Shown: one piece after another, positions 1 through 8,075 of the stretch | Layout of the letters: each line of letters begins with the position of its first letter | How positions within the stretch are numbered: position 1 is the stretch's first letter | Assembly: GCA_964527565.1 (NCBI GenBank) | Contig: CAZGOY010000062.1 | Location: 1-15,198 of the forward strand | Direction of reading: 5' to 3' | DNA length: 15,198 nt | DNA from: JAGXQV01 sp964527565 | GTDB lineage: Bacteria > Pseudomonadota > Gammaproteobacteria > Burkholderiales > Sulfuricellaceae | Made by a program: the position numbers and the translations under genes | The notes under the pieces: model-generated | Told to the model about the DNA's origin: nothing | Databases searched by the model: none | The model's input: only the letters and a program-made list of their open reading frames with translations

Positions 1-2
1 CA

Positions 3-1427
3 GACGCCGACAGTGACGCAGACGCCGACAGTGACGCAGACGCCGACAGTGACGCCGATGCTGATAGCGACGCAGATGCCGACTCTGATGCGGACGCCGA
101 CAGCGACGCTGATGCTGACAGTGACGCCGATGCTGATAGCGACGCAGATGCCGACTCTGATGCGGACGCCGACAGCGACGCTGATGCTGACAGTGATGCA
201 GATGCCGATAGCGACGCCGATGCTGATAGCGACGCTGATGCCGATAGCGACGCCGATGCCGACAGTGATGCAGATGCTGATAGCGACGCCGATGCTGACA
301 GTGACGCCGATGCGGACAGTGATGCAGATGCTGATTCTGACGCTGATGCTGACAGTGACGCCGATGCTGATAGCGACGCTGACGCCGACAGTGACGCAGA
401 TGCCGACTCTGATACAGACGCCGACAGTGACGCCGATGCTGACAGTGACGCCGATGCAGACGCCGATAGCGACGCAGATGCTGACAGCGATGCGGATGCC
501 GATAGCGACGCAGATGCTGACAGCGACGCAGATGCCGACAGTGACGCAGATGCCGACTCTGATGCAGACGCCGACAGCGACGCTGATGCGGACAGTGATG
601 CAGATGCTGATAGCGACGCCGATGCTGACAGCGATGCTGATGCCGATAGCGATGCAGATGCTGACAGTGACGCCGATGCCGACAGCGATGCAGATGCCGA
701 TAGCGACGCCGATGCTGACAGTGATGCAGATGCCGATAGCGACGCCGATGCTGATAGCGACGCCGATGCTGATAGCGACGCCGATGCTGATAGCGACGCC
801 GATGCCGATAGCGACGCCGATGCTGACAGCGATGCGGATGCCGACAGCGATGCGGATGCCGACAGCGACGCAGATGCTGACAGTGACGCGGATGCTGACA
901 GTGATGCCGATGCTGACAGCGACGCAGATGCCGACAGTGACGCCGATGCCGACAGCGATGCGGATGCCGATAGCGACGCCGATGCCGACTCTGATGCAGA
1001 TGCTGATAGCGACGCCGATGCTGACAGCGACGCCGATGCTGACAGTGACGCAGACGCCGACAGCGACGCAGATGCCGACTCTGATGCCGACGCCGACAGT
1101 GACGCAGATGCCGACTCTGATGCAGACGCCGACAGCGACGCTGATGCGGACAGTGATGCAGATGCCGATAGCGACGCCGATGCTGACAGTGACGCAGACG
1201 CCGATAGCGATGCAGACGCCGATAGCGATGCGGATGCCGATAGCGACGCCGATGCTGACAGTGATGCGGACGCCGACAGTGATGCAGATGCTGACAGCGA
1301 CGCCGATGCCGACAGTGACGCGGATGCCGATAGTGATGCCGATGCCGACTCTGATGCGGATGCTGACAGTGATGCCGATGCCGATAGCGACGCGGATGCC
1401 GACTCTGACGCAGACGCCGACAGTGAC
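3..1427 (+). repeat. 18-bp tandem repeat encoding (DADADS)n
   Basis: The array has a partial first unit and 78 full units: 77 of 18 bp and one of 24 bp (about 449-472, with one extra Asp-Ala pair). The protein is essentially invariant, while Asp, Ala and Ser codons vary (GAC/GAT, all four GCN, AGC/AGT/TCT). Higher-order copying is visible: a 72-bp block at 45-116 is repeated exactly at 117-188, and a stretch of about 70 bp at 537-607 recurs at 1095-1165, 558 bp (31 units) away. This points to expansion by multi-unit duplication under selection on the peptide. Confidence 0.97.
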
Positions 1428-1919
1428 AATGAAACCAGTGGCAACAACGGCCACGGTAACGGTGACCAGGATGCCCCCGGCAACTCGGGTTCCAACAACA
1501 ATGCCGAGAACAGCGAGAACTCCGGTAACGGCAATAGCGGAAACGGTGGTTCCGGTGGCGGTAGCCAAGGCAATGCGGGTGGCAACAACGGTCACGGCAA
1601 CGGCGACCAGGATGCACCTGGCAACTCGGGCCCCAACAATAGCGCCGAAAATGACGCGGATGAGCAAGACTCCGCCCAGGATAGCCAAGCCGGAGACGAC
1701 TTGTTCAACCTAGGTGAAGTTGATGCCGGGGATGGCGGTGGCAGTTGGACCGAAATGATCGAGGTTGATGTGGTTGATGGCGATGCCAGCGCCGGTCAAG
1801 GCGGCTGGACGACCGAAATCGACAATGATGTGCCGGACAGCGGAGCCGAAACACAGGATTCTGCACCCGGAAACGGCGGGAATGGGCCGGATCATGGCGG
1901 CGACCCGATCGACTGGTAA
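3..1919 (+). CDS. C-terminal part of a giant Asp-rich repeat protein, probably a type I-secreted RTX-like adhesin (5' end outside window)
   Basis: The frame is open from the left edge to TAA at 1917-1919, giving 638 residues in the window. No start codon occurs in this frame across the repeats, so the gene begins upstream. Order of parts: 475 residues of Asp-Ala-Asp-Ala-Asp-Ser repeats (3-1427); a Gly/Asn/Ser linker in which the motif GNNGHGNGDQDAPGNSG occurs twice; then a C-terminal segment from about 1692 with GDDLFNLGE, GGSWTEMIEVD, GGWTTEID and a final DPIDW. The 'GGxWT' elements and the terminal acidic-Ile/Glu-Trp ending resemble the uncleaved C-terminal regions of RTX/BapA-like adhesins exported by type I secretion; that is family knowledge. 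Typical GGxGxD calcium repeats are not seen here and may lie upstream. Half of the repeat residues are Asp, so the stalk should be highly anionic and may bind divalent cations (inference). No secretion genes are in the window. The reading frame is certain; the adhesin assignment is likely. Confidence 0.72.
   Translation, partial: DADSDADADSDADADSDADADSDADADSDADADSDADADSDADADSDADADSDADADSDADADSDADADSDADADSDADADSDADADSDADADSDADADSDADADSDADADSDADADSDADADSDADADSDADADSDTDADSDADADSDADADADSDADADSDADADSDADADSDADADSDADADSDADADSDADADSDADADSDADADSDADADSDADADSDADADSDADADSDADADSDADADSDADADSDADADSDADADSDADADSDADADSDADADSDADADSDADADSDADADSDADADSDADADSDADADSDADADSDADADSDADADSDADADSDADADSDADADSDADADSDADADSDADADSDADADSDADADSDADADSDADADSDADADSDADADSDADADSDADADSDADADSDADADSDADADSDADADSDADADSDADADSDADADSDADADSDADADSDNETSGNNGHGNGDQDAPGNSGSNNNAENSENSGNGNSGNGGSGGGSQGNAGGNNGHGNGDQDAPGNSGPNNSAENDADEQDSAQDSQAGDDLFNLGEVDAGDGGGSWTEMIEVDVVDGDASAGQGGWTTEIDNDVPDSGAETQDSAPGNGGNGPDHGGDPIDW
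1440..1643 (+). repeat. Duplicated Gly/Asn-rich linker motif
   Basis: Two copies of about 63 bp, at 1440-1502 and 1581-1643, encode GNNGHGNGDQDAPGNSG followed by S/P-Asn-Asn. They flank a Ser/Gly/Asn-rich spacer between the acidic repeats and the C-terminal segment. They differ mainly at synonymous positions, so this is an old internal duplication within the coding frame. Confidence 0.85.
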
Positions 1920-1946
1920 CCTCGAATAGACGCGTGTCGCACCAAT

Positions 1947-1983
1947 GGGCGGGGCCTTCGTAAGGGGAGGCCCCGCCCTTTTT
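1947..1983 (+). terminator. Rho-independent terminator after the repeat protein
   Basis: A perfect 11-bp GC-rich stem (1947-1957 with 1968-1978) has a 10-nt loop and is followed by five T at 1979-1983. It lies 28 nt after the stop codon, so transcription of the repeat protein should end here and the downstream operon should have its own promoter. Confidence 0.92.
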
Positions 1984-2228
1984 GTGCGAATGGGCAATTG
2001 CCGATAAGATGCGGCGGGCGCCTTAGTTTTTTGCGGCTGGTTTTCTGGAGGGATGTGTGAGTCAGGAATTGACGGTTGTGCCGGACGTTTTGAGGCGCCA
2101 AGGTGAATACGCCCAGTTTGCGCTATCCCAAGGAGTCGCTTTTCCCAGATGCCATGCGTGGTATGTATAGAGCCTATGTCGCCCAATAACCGTTTGCTGC
2201 AGGCGGGCAAATTCAGAGAATTTTATTC
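1984..2228. other. Intergenic region upstream of the four-gene operon, with a possible 37-codon ORF
   Basis: No stable RNA or large gene is seen. A GTG at 2057 behind GGAGGG (2047-2052) opens a 37-codon frame ending at TAG 2168-2170. I do not recognise the peptide, and an overlapping ATG at 2053 gives only 17 codons. It could be a leader peptide, a gene remnant or chance. The promoter of the downstream operon should lie here because of the terminator at 1947-1983, but I see no convincing -35/-10 pair. Confidence 0.35.
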
Positions 2229-5120
2229 TTGAAACTTTACACCCAGTCCCTCTATTCCGGCCCCAATATCATGGCGTTGCGTCCCTGTGTTCGCGTGGTG
2301 CTGGCGGGCGTTGAAACGGCGCTGCTGGATAGCCAGGGGGAGGCGTTTCGCCAGCGTGCGCAGGGTTTGCTGGATGATGTATTGGGGAGCAGGCAAGCCG
2401 GTTTGTTTATTCTCTCGGATACCCCAGCAGGGGTTTTCACTGAGTCGGCTTTGCTGCTGCAAAGGGCGCACCATTATCCGGTCGCGTGGAGCAAGGTGGA
2501 AAGCCTGGGGGAAAATCACTGTGCGGCGGCGTTCGAAGTCATGCGACCTTCGGCCGTCGATGCCGTTGTCGGCTGTGCCGTGTCGCTGGTGCGGGTGGCG
2601 TTGGGTCTGGATAAACGTCGCGCACTGGAAGAAATTACCCAATCCCTGCACCAAGGCATGGCGATTCGCCTGTCGCATCTGGTTACCTATGATCGGCTGG
2701 CAACCGCCGCGCGCCTGGGTATTCCCTGCCATGCGGGCAATGGTATGCCGAGGTATCTGGTCAGAATCGGCCAAGGGGCGGCAGCACAGGTTCTGGCGCC
2801 GAGCGCCACGGTTGCGACTTCCCGCTTGGGCAAGGAACTGGCCGCCGACAAAAGCCTGACTTACCGCCTGTTGACTGAACGCGGCTTGCCTGCGGCACAG
2901 CAACGTCTAGCCTATAGCGCGGGAGAAGCGGTGCGGGTGGCGCAAGAAATCGGTTATCCGGCAGTACTCAAGCCGCTCGGCGCCAATCGCGGAAGAGGGG
3001 TCAGCGTCGATTTGCGAAACGCGGCGGATGTCCGGGAAGCCTATCAAATCGCCAGTGAAATCCAGTCCGGCGCGGTAGTCGAGCAATGCCTGCAAGGGGA
3101 CGACTACCGGCTGCTGGTGGTGGATGGCCGGTTCGTCGCCGCCGTAAAACGTCCGCCGCCGGCAGTAACAGGGGATGGCGTTCACGACATCAACACCTTG
3201 ATTGAAATCACTAACCAAGCAGAACGGCGCGATGGCCTGTTTCTCGATCCGATCAGCGTGAATGCCGAAGTGCGTCGCCGTTTGGACGAACAGGGGGTCA
3301 CCCTGGAGACGGTATTGCCGCAGGGGCAGCGTATTTTCCTGCGCCGTTCCGCCTCGCCGGAATCCGCCTCCGAGGATGTTACGGATCAGGTGCACCCCGA
3401 AAACCGGGCGGTGGCGGTGGCGGCCGCCGCAAGCTGCCATCTGGACGTGGCGGGCGTGGATTTCATCTCTACGGACATCACCCGTTCCTGGAAGGAGAAT
3501 GGCGCGGGCATTGTGGAAGTCAACGCCGGGCCGGCGGTTGACCTGCACATGTTTCCCAGCGCGGGCAAACGGCGCGACATCAGTTGGCACGCTATCCGTT
3601 CCCGCCTGCCGGCGCGCGCGCCGGGACGCATACCGGTCATCATGGTGACTGGCCGTTACGGCAAAAAAGCCATTTCCGCCTGGAGCGCCAACCTGCTGGC
3701 ATTATGCGGCCATCAGGCGGCCTTGGTGTCGGTTCCCGCGCTGGCGGCGGGCGCCTTTACCGCACCGGGAATCGATGCCGGCGTGCTGGAAATGTCCCTG
3801 AAAACGCTGGCGCTGGAGGGCATGACGCTGGATCGCGTGGCCGTCACGGTCATCAGCGATGAATTTCCACCAGCCGGTGACATCGGCAAGACGGCTTTCA
3901 TCCCGGATGTGGCGGCCTCCGTGCATCGCCTGGCGGTGGATGTCGCTTGCGAGGCGGTGGTGATCGATGGCGCCAGCGCTACCCTGCGCAATGCCGCCCA
4001 GCGCCGCCCCGCCTGGCAGGTCGGCTACGTTTGGGATGCGGATAGCCATGCCGACGACACCCCTTTGCAACAGCACATCCAAGCGGGCGGCTGGGCAGTG
4101 GTTGCGGCAACGGACGGCGGCGGCGACGTGTGGATCGAGCAGTGGCGCGGAAACGGGCGGCACCCCATTGTGCGCATGGCGGACGTGTTGCGGGGCGCCG
4201 TGCCGGAAAGCGGCGCGCCGACCCCGCACAGGGAAGCCCTGCTGGCTTGTGCCGCCCTGCTGGGCATGGGTATGTCGGCGCAGGCTCTGGCGGCCCCTCT
4301 GCAAGCGGCGGCAAGGGAAAGCAGCCATCCTTCCACCCTGGTGACTTATCCGCAGCAACCGTGCGTCATGGCAGCGGCGGACTTCCGCGACCGGATAGCC
4401 CTCAAACGCCTGGCGGCTTTTTTCAGGGCGAACCGCTGTGCGCGGCCCTGGCTGGTGCTTGCGGATGAAGCGGAGATTGCTGCGAATCTCGGTGTGCTGC
4501 ATCGGGAGCTCGACAAGTTGCAACCCACCTGGTGCGTGACGGGTGGGAGCAGCGAATGGATCAATATCCTGGGCGGACTGGGTGTTCCCGCCGCGCGCAT
4601 GCTGTCTTTCGCCAAGGTGGAACACGCCTGGGAAAGCCTGTTGTACCAAGCGCAAGCGGACGACATGGCCGTGTTGTTGAGCGCCGACGAAACCCTGCGC
4701 CGCCGCCTGTGCCATGCCGAATTGCCGCTCAGGGATGGCGGTGCGCAGGAGTATCTGGGGGACGCCGCCGATCTGGCACGCGCTTTCGATGGTGCCTGGG
4801 TGAACGGTGCACGCGCTGGCTGGGCGGTTAACGGCATCGCCTTGGGAGCGCACAACGTGACCCAGGGCGACCTGGCGGTGATCGACGGCACGCCGGATGA
4901 TCTGGAGGGGTTGGCGGAACTGGAGAAACAGATTCTGCAAGCCTTCGAGCGCGGTGCCGCCGCCGTTATTGCACCCCTGGTGCCGCCCGATTTGCCGCGC
5001 TGGCGGGCGGTGCTGGTGTGCGACGACCCTGCGATTGGCCTGCAACGGTTGGCGCACACTGCCCCCAAACGTCTGGCGCAAATCGCACAGAGTCTGCTTG
5101 ATCCACGAGTAAAAAAATGA
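2229..5120 (+). CDS. Cyanophycin-synthetase-like ATP-grasp ligase with a degenerate Mur-ligase domain
   Basis: This 963-residue protein follows the CphA layout. The N-terminal domain (about 1-160) opens with the family-like LYSGPNIMALRP. An ATP-grasp domain (about 165-455) follows the typical pre-grasp pattern IGQG...ATVATS...ADKSLTYRLL and carries VLKPLGANRGRGV (Lys248), Lys307, DFISTDI (411-417) and IVEVNAGP (Glu430, Asn432), so its catalytic core looks intact. The Mur-ligase-like part begins at RIPVIMVTG, but the P-loop reads GRYGKKA (475-481) instead of the usual G-T-N/D-G-K-T-T. The normal 'LE.ARGG' and 'N..DHLG' motifs are replaced by LEMSLKT and ISDEFPP, so that site is probably dead. 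In cyanophycin synthesis the ATP-grasp domain adds Asp to the backbone and the Mur domain adds Arg to the side chain; an ATP-grasp-only enzyme would do one ligation, as in CphA2. TTG 2229 is the first start after an in-frame stop at 2187, and homology begins at once. The substrate is unknown. Confidence 0.85.
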   Translation: MKLYTQSLYSGPNIMALRPCVRVVLAGVETALLDSQGEAFRQRAQGLLDDVLGSRQAGLFILSDTPAGVFTESALLLQRAHHYPVAWSKVESLGENHCAAAFEVMRPSAVDAVVGCAVSLVRVALGLDKRRALEEITQSLHQGMAIRLSHLVTYDRLATAARLGIPCHAGNGMPRYLVRIGQGAAAQVLAPSATVATSRLGKELAADKSLTYRLLTERGLPAAQQRLAYSAGEAVRVAQEIGYPAVLKPLGANRGRGVSVDLRNAADVREAYQIASEIQSGAVVEQCLQGDDYRLLVVDGRFVAAVKRPPPAVTGDGVHDINTLIEITNQAERRDGLFLDPISVNAEVRRRLDEQGVTLETVLPQGQRIFLRRSASPESASEDVTDQVHPENRAVAVAAAASCHLDVAGVDFISTDITRSWKENGAGIVEVNAGPAVDLHMFPSAGKRRDISWHAIRSRLPARAPGRIPVIMVTGRYGKKAISAWSANLLALCGHQAALVSVPALAAGAFTAPGIDAGVLEMSLKTLALEGMTLDRVAVTVISDEFPPAGDIGKTAFIPDVAASVHRLAVDVACEAVVIDGASATLRNAAQRRPAWQVGYVWDADSHADDTPLQQHIQAGGWAVVAATDGGGDVWIEQWRGNGRHPIVRMADVLRGAVPESGAPTPHREALLACAALLGMGMSAQALAAPLQAAARESSHPSTLVTYPQQPCVMAAADFRDRIALKRLAAFFRANRCARPWLVLADEAEIAANLGVLHRELDKLQPTWCVTGGSSEWINILGGLGVPAARMLSFAKVEHAWESLLYQAQADDMAVLLSADETLRRRLCHAELPLRDGGAQEYLGDAADLARAFDGAWVNGARAGWAVNGIALGAHNVTQGDLAVIDGTPDDLEGLAELEKQILQAFERGAAAVIAPLVPPDLPRWRAVLVCDDPAIGLQRLAHTAPKRLAQIAQSLLDPRVKK

Positions 5121-6958
5121 CCATCGACACGCTTCATTTTCTCGCGCCGGAAGCGCACCTGCCGCAGTATCACGGCAGTGAAGCGGATAACGCATTCCTG
5201 CGCCTCCTCCACGATGCGTTGCGCCAGGCGCAGTGCGACGACGGCGCGCTCGACCAGGCTTTCGCGGCGAGCGGCTTTCCGCAGGACAGCGAGCGCATCA
5301 TCCTGGTGCTGTATGCGCCCGGCCACAAACGCATTCTGGTCAGCCGCGCGCGCCGCGACGGCATGCTGCGCCTTTCCGCCGTGTTCCGCCGCCTGTTGGA
5401 ACATCCACGCTGCACGCAACTGGCGGCGCAACCCTTCCGCCTGCAAATGGATTTCGTCGGCGAGCCGCCCGCCCCGCTGGATTATTACGCCGTGGGCATG
5501 GAACATCGCGGCGAGCGCCACTTCGAGATCGGTCTGGATGGCCTGATCTTCCGTGGCGCAGACGGCAAGACGCATGTTTTCCCGCCCGGCGACGGCTATG
5601 TGCGCTCCGTCATGTCGATGAGCCAGTTGCGCGCCTGGCTGGCGGGTATCCACGGCGACAACTATTTGCGCCAGTGCGAATTCCGGCGTTTCCGTTCGGA
5701 GAGCTATCTTTCTGGGGAAGGGCGCTGGCTGCGCCTGTATCGCGGTTATCCCATGGTGGGCGCGTTGACAAAATGCAAGATCGAACAGGCGGTGGAACTG
5801 GCTGTCGGCCACATCCAGCGCACCCAGACGGCAGACGGCAAGTTTCTCTACTATTACGATGCCGCGCTGGATACGCGCCGCGACCACGAGCACCTCGGGC
5901 GCGACCCGGACAAGAATCCCTTTTACAACATCCTGCGCCACGGCGGCGGCGGGCTGACCTGTGTATTCCACGAGAAATATACGCAGCGCGGCGACACCCA
6001 GGAAAATATCCGCCGCGCTATCGACTATCTGATCGCCCAGACGCGCACGCAGGATTACCAAGGGCGTCAGGGCGCCTACATCTACCATGAAAAGAAGGCC
6101 AAGCTGGGCGGCTCCGGCATCGCGCTTTACCTCATGGCGGAATACCAGTTGCTGACGGGCGACGAGCGCTACCAGGCATGGGCCGACAAAATCGCCTGGC
6201 ACCTTATCCACCAGATTACCGCCAGCGGCGAGTTCATCTACTACAACATCTACCTCGACCAAGCCATCGGCGAGGCGGAAAACCAGAACTACTTTTCCTT
6301 CTACTATCCCGGCGAAGCGGTCTGCGGCCTGGCGAAATACCTGCATCTGGCCGATGGGGAAACGCGCGCGATGATGTGCGACCGCCTGCACCGGGCGCTG
6401 GATTTTCTGATCCGCGTGCGCCCCGTAACGCGCGCCGACCAGTACACCGCCGTGCCTTCGGATTCCTGGCTGATGATGGGCATCATGGAATTGTGGGATT
6501 TCGCCGAAATGCGTAGGTCGCTGTACGCGGACTTCGTATTTTCCGATGCGGACAAGATGATCGCCAACCTCTACAAGGTGACGGACGCGCCTTATCCCGA
6601 CTACGCCGGGGCGTTTTATTACACCTGGGGCGATTATCCCTACGCCGACGGCGCGCGTTGCGAAGGATTGCTGGGCGCCTATGAACTGGCCCTGAAGATG
6701 GGCGACCGGGAAAGGGCGCGGCGCATCTGGCCGGCGCTACGCCTAGCGGCGTGGGCGGTGATGCACCTGGTCAACACCGAAGACGCGATCTATTTCGCTC
6801 GAAACCCCAACCTGGCGCTGGGCGGCATTCGCTTCAAGTACACGCGCCACTGGTTTCGCATCGACACCATCCAGCACGTCGCCTCCTTTTATGCCAAGCT
6901 GCTGCCCCACTGGGAGCGCGCCGAAGCCGAGAGCGCAACAACGGAGTGCCCCGCATGA
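5117..6958 (+). CDS. Probable alpha/alpha-toroid protein of unknown function, operon partner of the ATP-grasp ligase
   Basis: The 613-residue protein starts at ATG 5117, overlapping the previous stop as ATGA, which implies translational coupling. I cannot assign a named family. The N-terminal ~190 residues look like a separate mixed alpha/beta domain; 'GLDGLIFRGADGKTHVFPPGDGY' weakly recalls AMMECR1-like domains. From about 215 onward, helical repeats rich in Tyr/Trp follow, including LGGSGIALYLMAEYQLLTGDERY (330-352), YFSFYYPGEAVCGLAKYLHLA (392-412), DSWLMMGIMELWDFAEM and CEGLLGAYELALKMGD. Such repeating 'G-x-x-x-L-x-x-L/Y' hairpins are typical of (alpha/alpha)6 toroids such as six-hairpin glycosidases, epimerases and LanC-like proteins. 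No LanC zinc ligand set is evident. No signal peptide or membrane segment is seen, so it is probably cytoplasmic. The fold is inference and the reaction is not predicted. Confidence 0.7.
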   Translation: MTIDTLHFLAPEAHLPQYHGSEADNAFLRLLHDALRQAQCDDGALDQAFAASGFPQDSERIILVLYAPGHKRILVSRARRDGMLRLSAVFRRLLEHPRCTQLAAQPFRLQMDFVGEPPAPLDYYAVGMEHRGERHFEIGLDGLIFRGADGKTHVFPPGDGYVRSVMSMSQLRAWLAGIHGDNYLRQCEFRRFRSESYLSGEGRWLRLYRGYPMVGALTKCKIEQAVELAVGHIQRTQTADGKFLYYYDAALDTRRDHEHLGRDPDKNPFYNILRHGGGGLTCVFHEKYTQRGDTQENIRRAIDYLIAQTRTQDYQGRQGAYIYHEKKAKLGGSGIALYLMAEYQLLTGDERYQAWADKIAWHLIHQITASGEFIYYNIYLDQAIGEAENQNYFSFYYPGEAVCGLAKYLHLADGETRAMMCDRLHRALDFLIRVRPVTRADQYTAVPSDSWLMMGIMELWDFAEMRRSLYADFVFSDADKMIANLYKVTDAPYPDYAGAFYYTWGDYPYADGARCEGLLGAYELALKMGDRERARRIWPALRLAAWAVMHLVNTEDAIYFARNPNLALGGIRFKYTRHWFRIDTIQHVASFYAKLLPHWERAEAESATTECPA

Positions 6959-8067
6959 TCCCCGTATTGCAGGGGTGGCTCTGGACAGAGGCGGAGCGCC
7001 TGGGCGGCGGCGGCTATGCGCAGGCTTACCGTTGTCGCCACCCGGATTTTCCGGATGGCGAGTACGCCGTCAAGGTGTTCGACAACCCGGATTTCGTCAA
7101 GACTTTCGCGCGCGAGGTGCAGGTATTGCAAGCCCTGGTGGGTTGCCCCGGCACTCCCGCGCTGGCGGCCCATGGGCGCGACACCGCAGGCCGCCTGTGC
7201 ATCGTCACCACCTTCGCGCCGGGCATCCGGCTCGACCGGCATTTGCGCCGCGATGGCACGCTGACACTGACGCAAACGCAGGCACTGCTGCGCCAGCTTC
7301 TCACTGTCCTCGCCTGCGCTCACGGCAGGGGGTGGCTGCACAAGGACGTCAAAACCTCCAATATCCTCATGGACGGCGAGCGCTTCACGCTGCTCGACTG
7401 GGGCGTGGCCGCGCCGCGCGGCGACGGACGCATGGAAACCATCCGCGCCAAGCAGGATTTCGTCGCACCGGAATGCTACTGGGGGCGGCACGATTTCGCC
7501 ACGGACTTTTATTCGCTGAGCTGGCTGGCGGTGCAAGCCCTGAGCGGCGCCTTGCCCTACCATTTCGCCGAGGTACGCGACGCGGACTATCGCGTCGCCG
7601 CGCACTGCATGGAGCGTCCCGTCCTGCCGGAGGGCATCCCCGCCCCGTTGCGCAGCCTGATCCTCAACTGGCTGGACAAGGAGCCCGCCCGGCGGCTGGT
7701 GGGCTACGATCTCGATGCGCTGCTCGAAGCAGCGCCGGGGCGCGAGCCGGAGTGCTACGCCTGGCTGGATTTCCGCCAGATTCGCCACGAATGCGCTTTT
7801 TTGCATCGCGCCGCCCGCCACGGCGTTCCCTATGCCCAGTATCATTACGCCTTGCGTCTGCGCCGGGAAGCGCGCGGCAAGGAAGCGCTGTACTGGCTGG
7901 AAAAAGCCCGCGCGGCGGGTTACGTGGAGGCGGGCTATCGTTTGGCGCGCATCCTGATGAAAAAAGACGACGCAGGGGCACGCCGCCGGGCGGGGGAATT
8001 GCTGCGCGCGGCGGCGCAAGCCGGGCATGAAGGCGCGCGGCAGCGGTTGCTGGAATTTAACGGTTGA
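6955..8067 (+). CDS. Ser/Thr protein kinase with C-terminal Sel1-like repeats
   Basis: The 370-residue protein begins at ATG 6955, overlapping the upstream stop by ATGA. Eukaryote-like (Hanks-type) kinase landmarks run in order: Gly-rich loop LGGGGYAQAY (16-25), Lys40 in YAVKVF, probable helix-C Glu54, catalytic loop HKDVKTSN with Asp131, Lys133 and Asn136, metal-binding LDWG (Asp148, DWG instead of DFG), and APE at 171-173. Key catalytic residues are therefore present. Domain end is near 255. Residues about 280-370 contain Sel1/TPR-like helical repeats (ARHGVPYAQYHYAL, AALYWLEKARAAG-type, AAAQAGHEGARQRL), suited to binding a protein partner. There is no transmembrane segment and no PASTA or sensor domain, so it is a cytosolic kinase. 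Operon position suggests it phosphorylates an operon partner or a common substrate (inference). Confidence 0.9.
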   Translation: MIPVLQGWLWTEAERLGGGGYAQAYRCRHPDFPDGEYAVKVFDNPDFVKTFAREVQVLQALVGCPGTPALAAHGRDTAGRLCIVTTFAPGIRLDRHLRRDGTLTLTQTQALLRQLLTVLACAHGRGWLHKDVKTSNILMDGERFTLLDWGVAAPRGDGRMETIRAKQDFVAPECYWGRHDFATDFYSLSWLAVQALSGALPYHFAEVRDADYRVAAHCMERPVLPEGIPAPLRSLILNWLDKEPARRLVGYDLDALLEAAPGREPECYAWLDFRQIRHECAFLHRAARHGVPYAQYHYALRLRREARGKEALYWLEKARAAGYVEAGYRLARILMKKDDAGARRRAGELLRAAAQAGHEGARQRLLEFNG

Positions 8068-8075
8068 GGATAAAA

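Noticed and set aside
3..1427. CRISPR array
   Set aside because: The units are contiguous 18-bp coding repeats without spacers and vary at synonymous sites.
13..1713. A 566-codon open frame overlapping the Asp-rich repeats, reading Thr/Met/Pro-rich repeats
   Set aside because: It is the +1 shadow of the 18-bp repeat: a repeat length divisible by three keeps another frame free of stops. It has low-complexity content, no RBS and no ending domain, while the other frame joins a sensible C-terminus.
3702..5195. A 497-codon open frame on the - strand inside the CphA-like gene
   Set aside because: It is an antisense shadow of the ligase coding sequence, with no motif or RBS.
4346..6391. A 681-codon open frame on the - strand
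   Set aside because: It spans the junction of two well-supported + strand genes, has no recognisable domain and reflects high GC at third codon positions.
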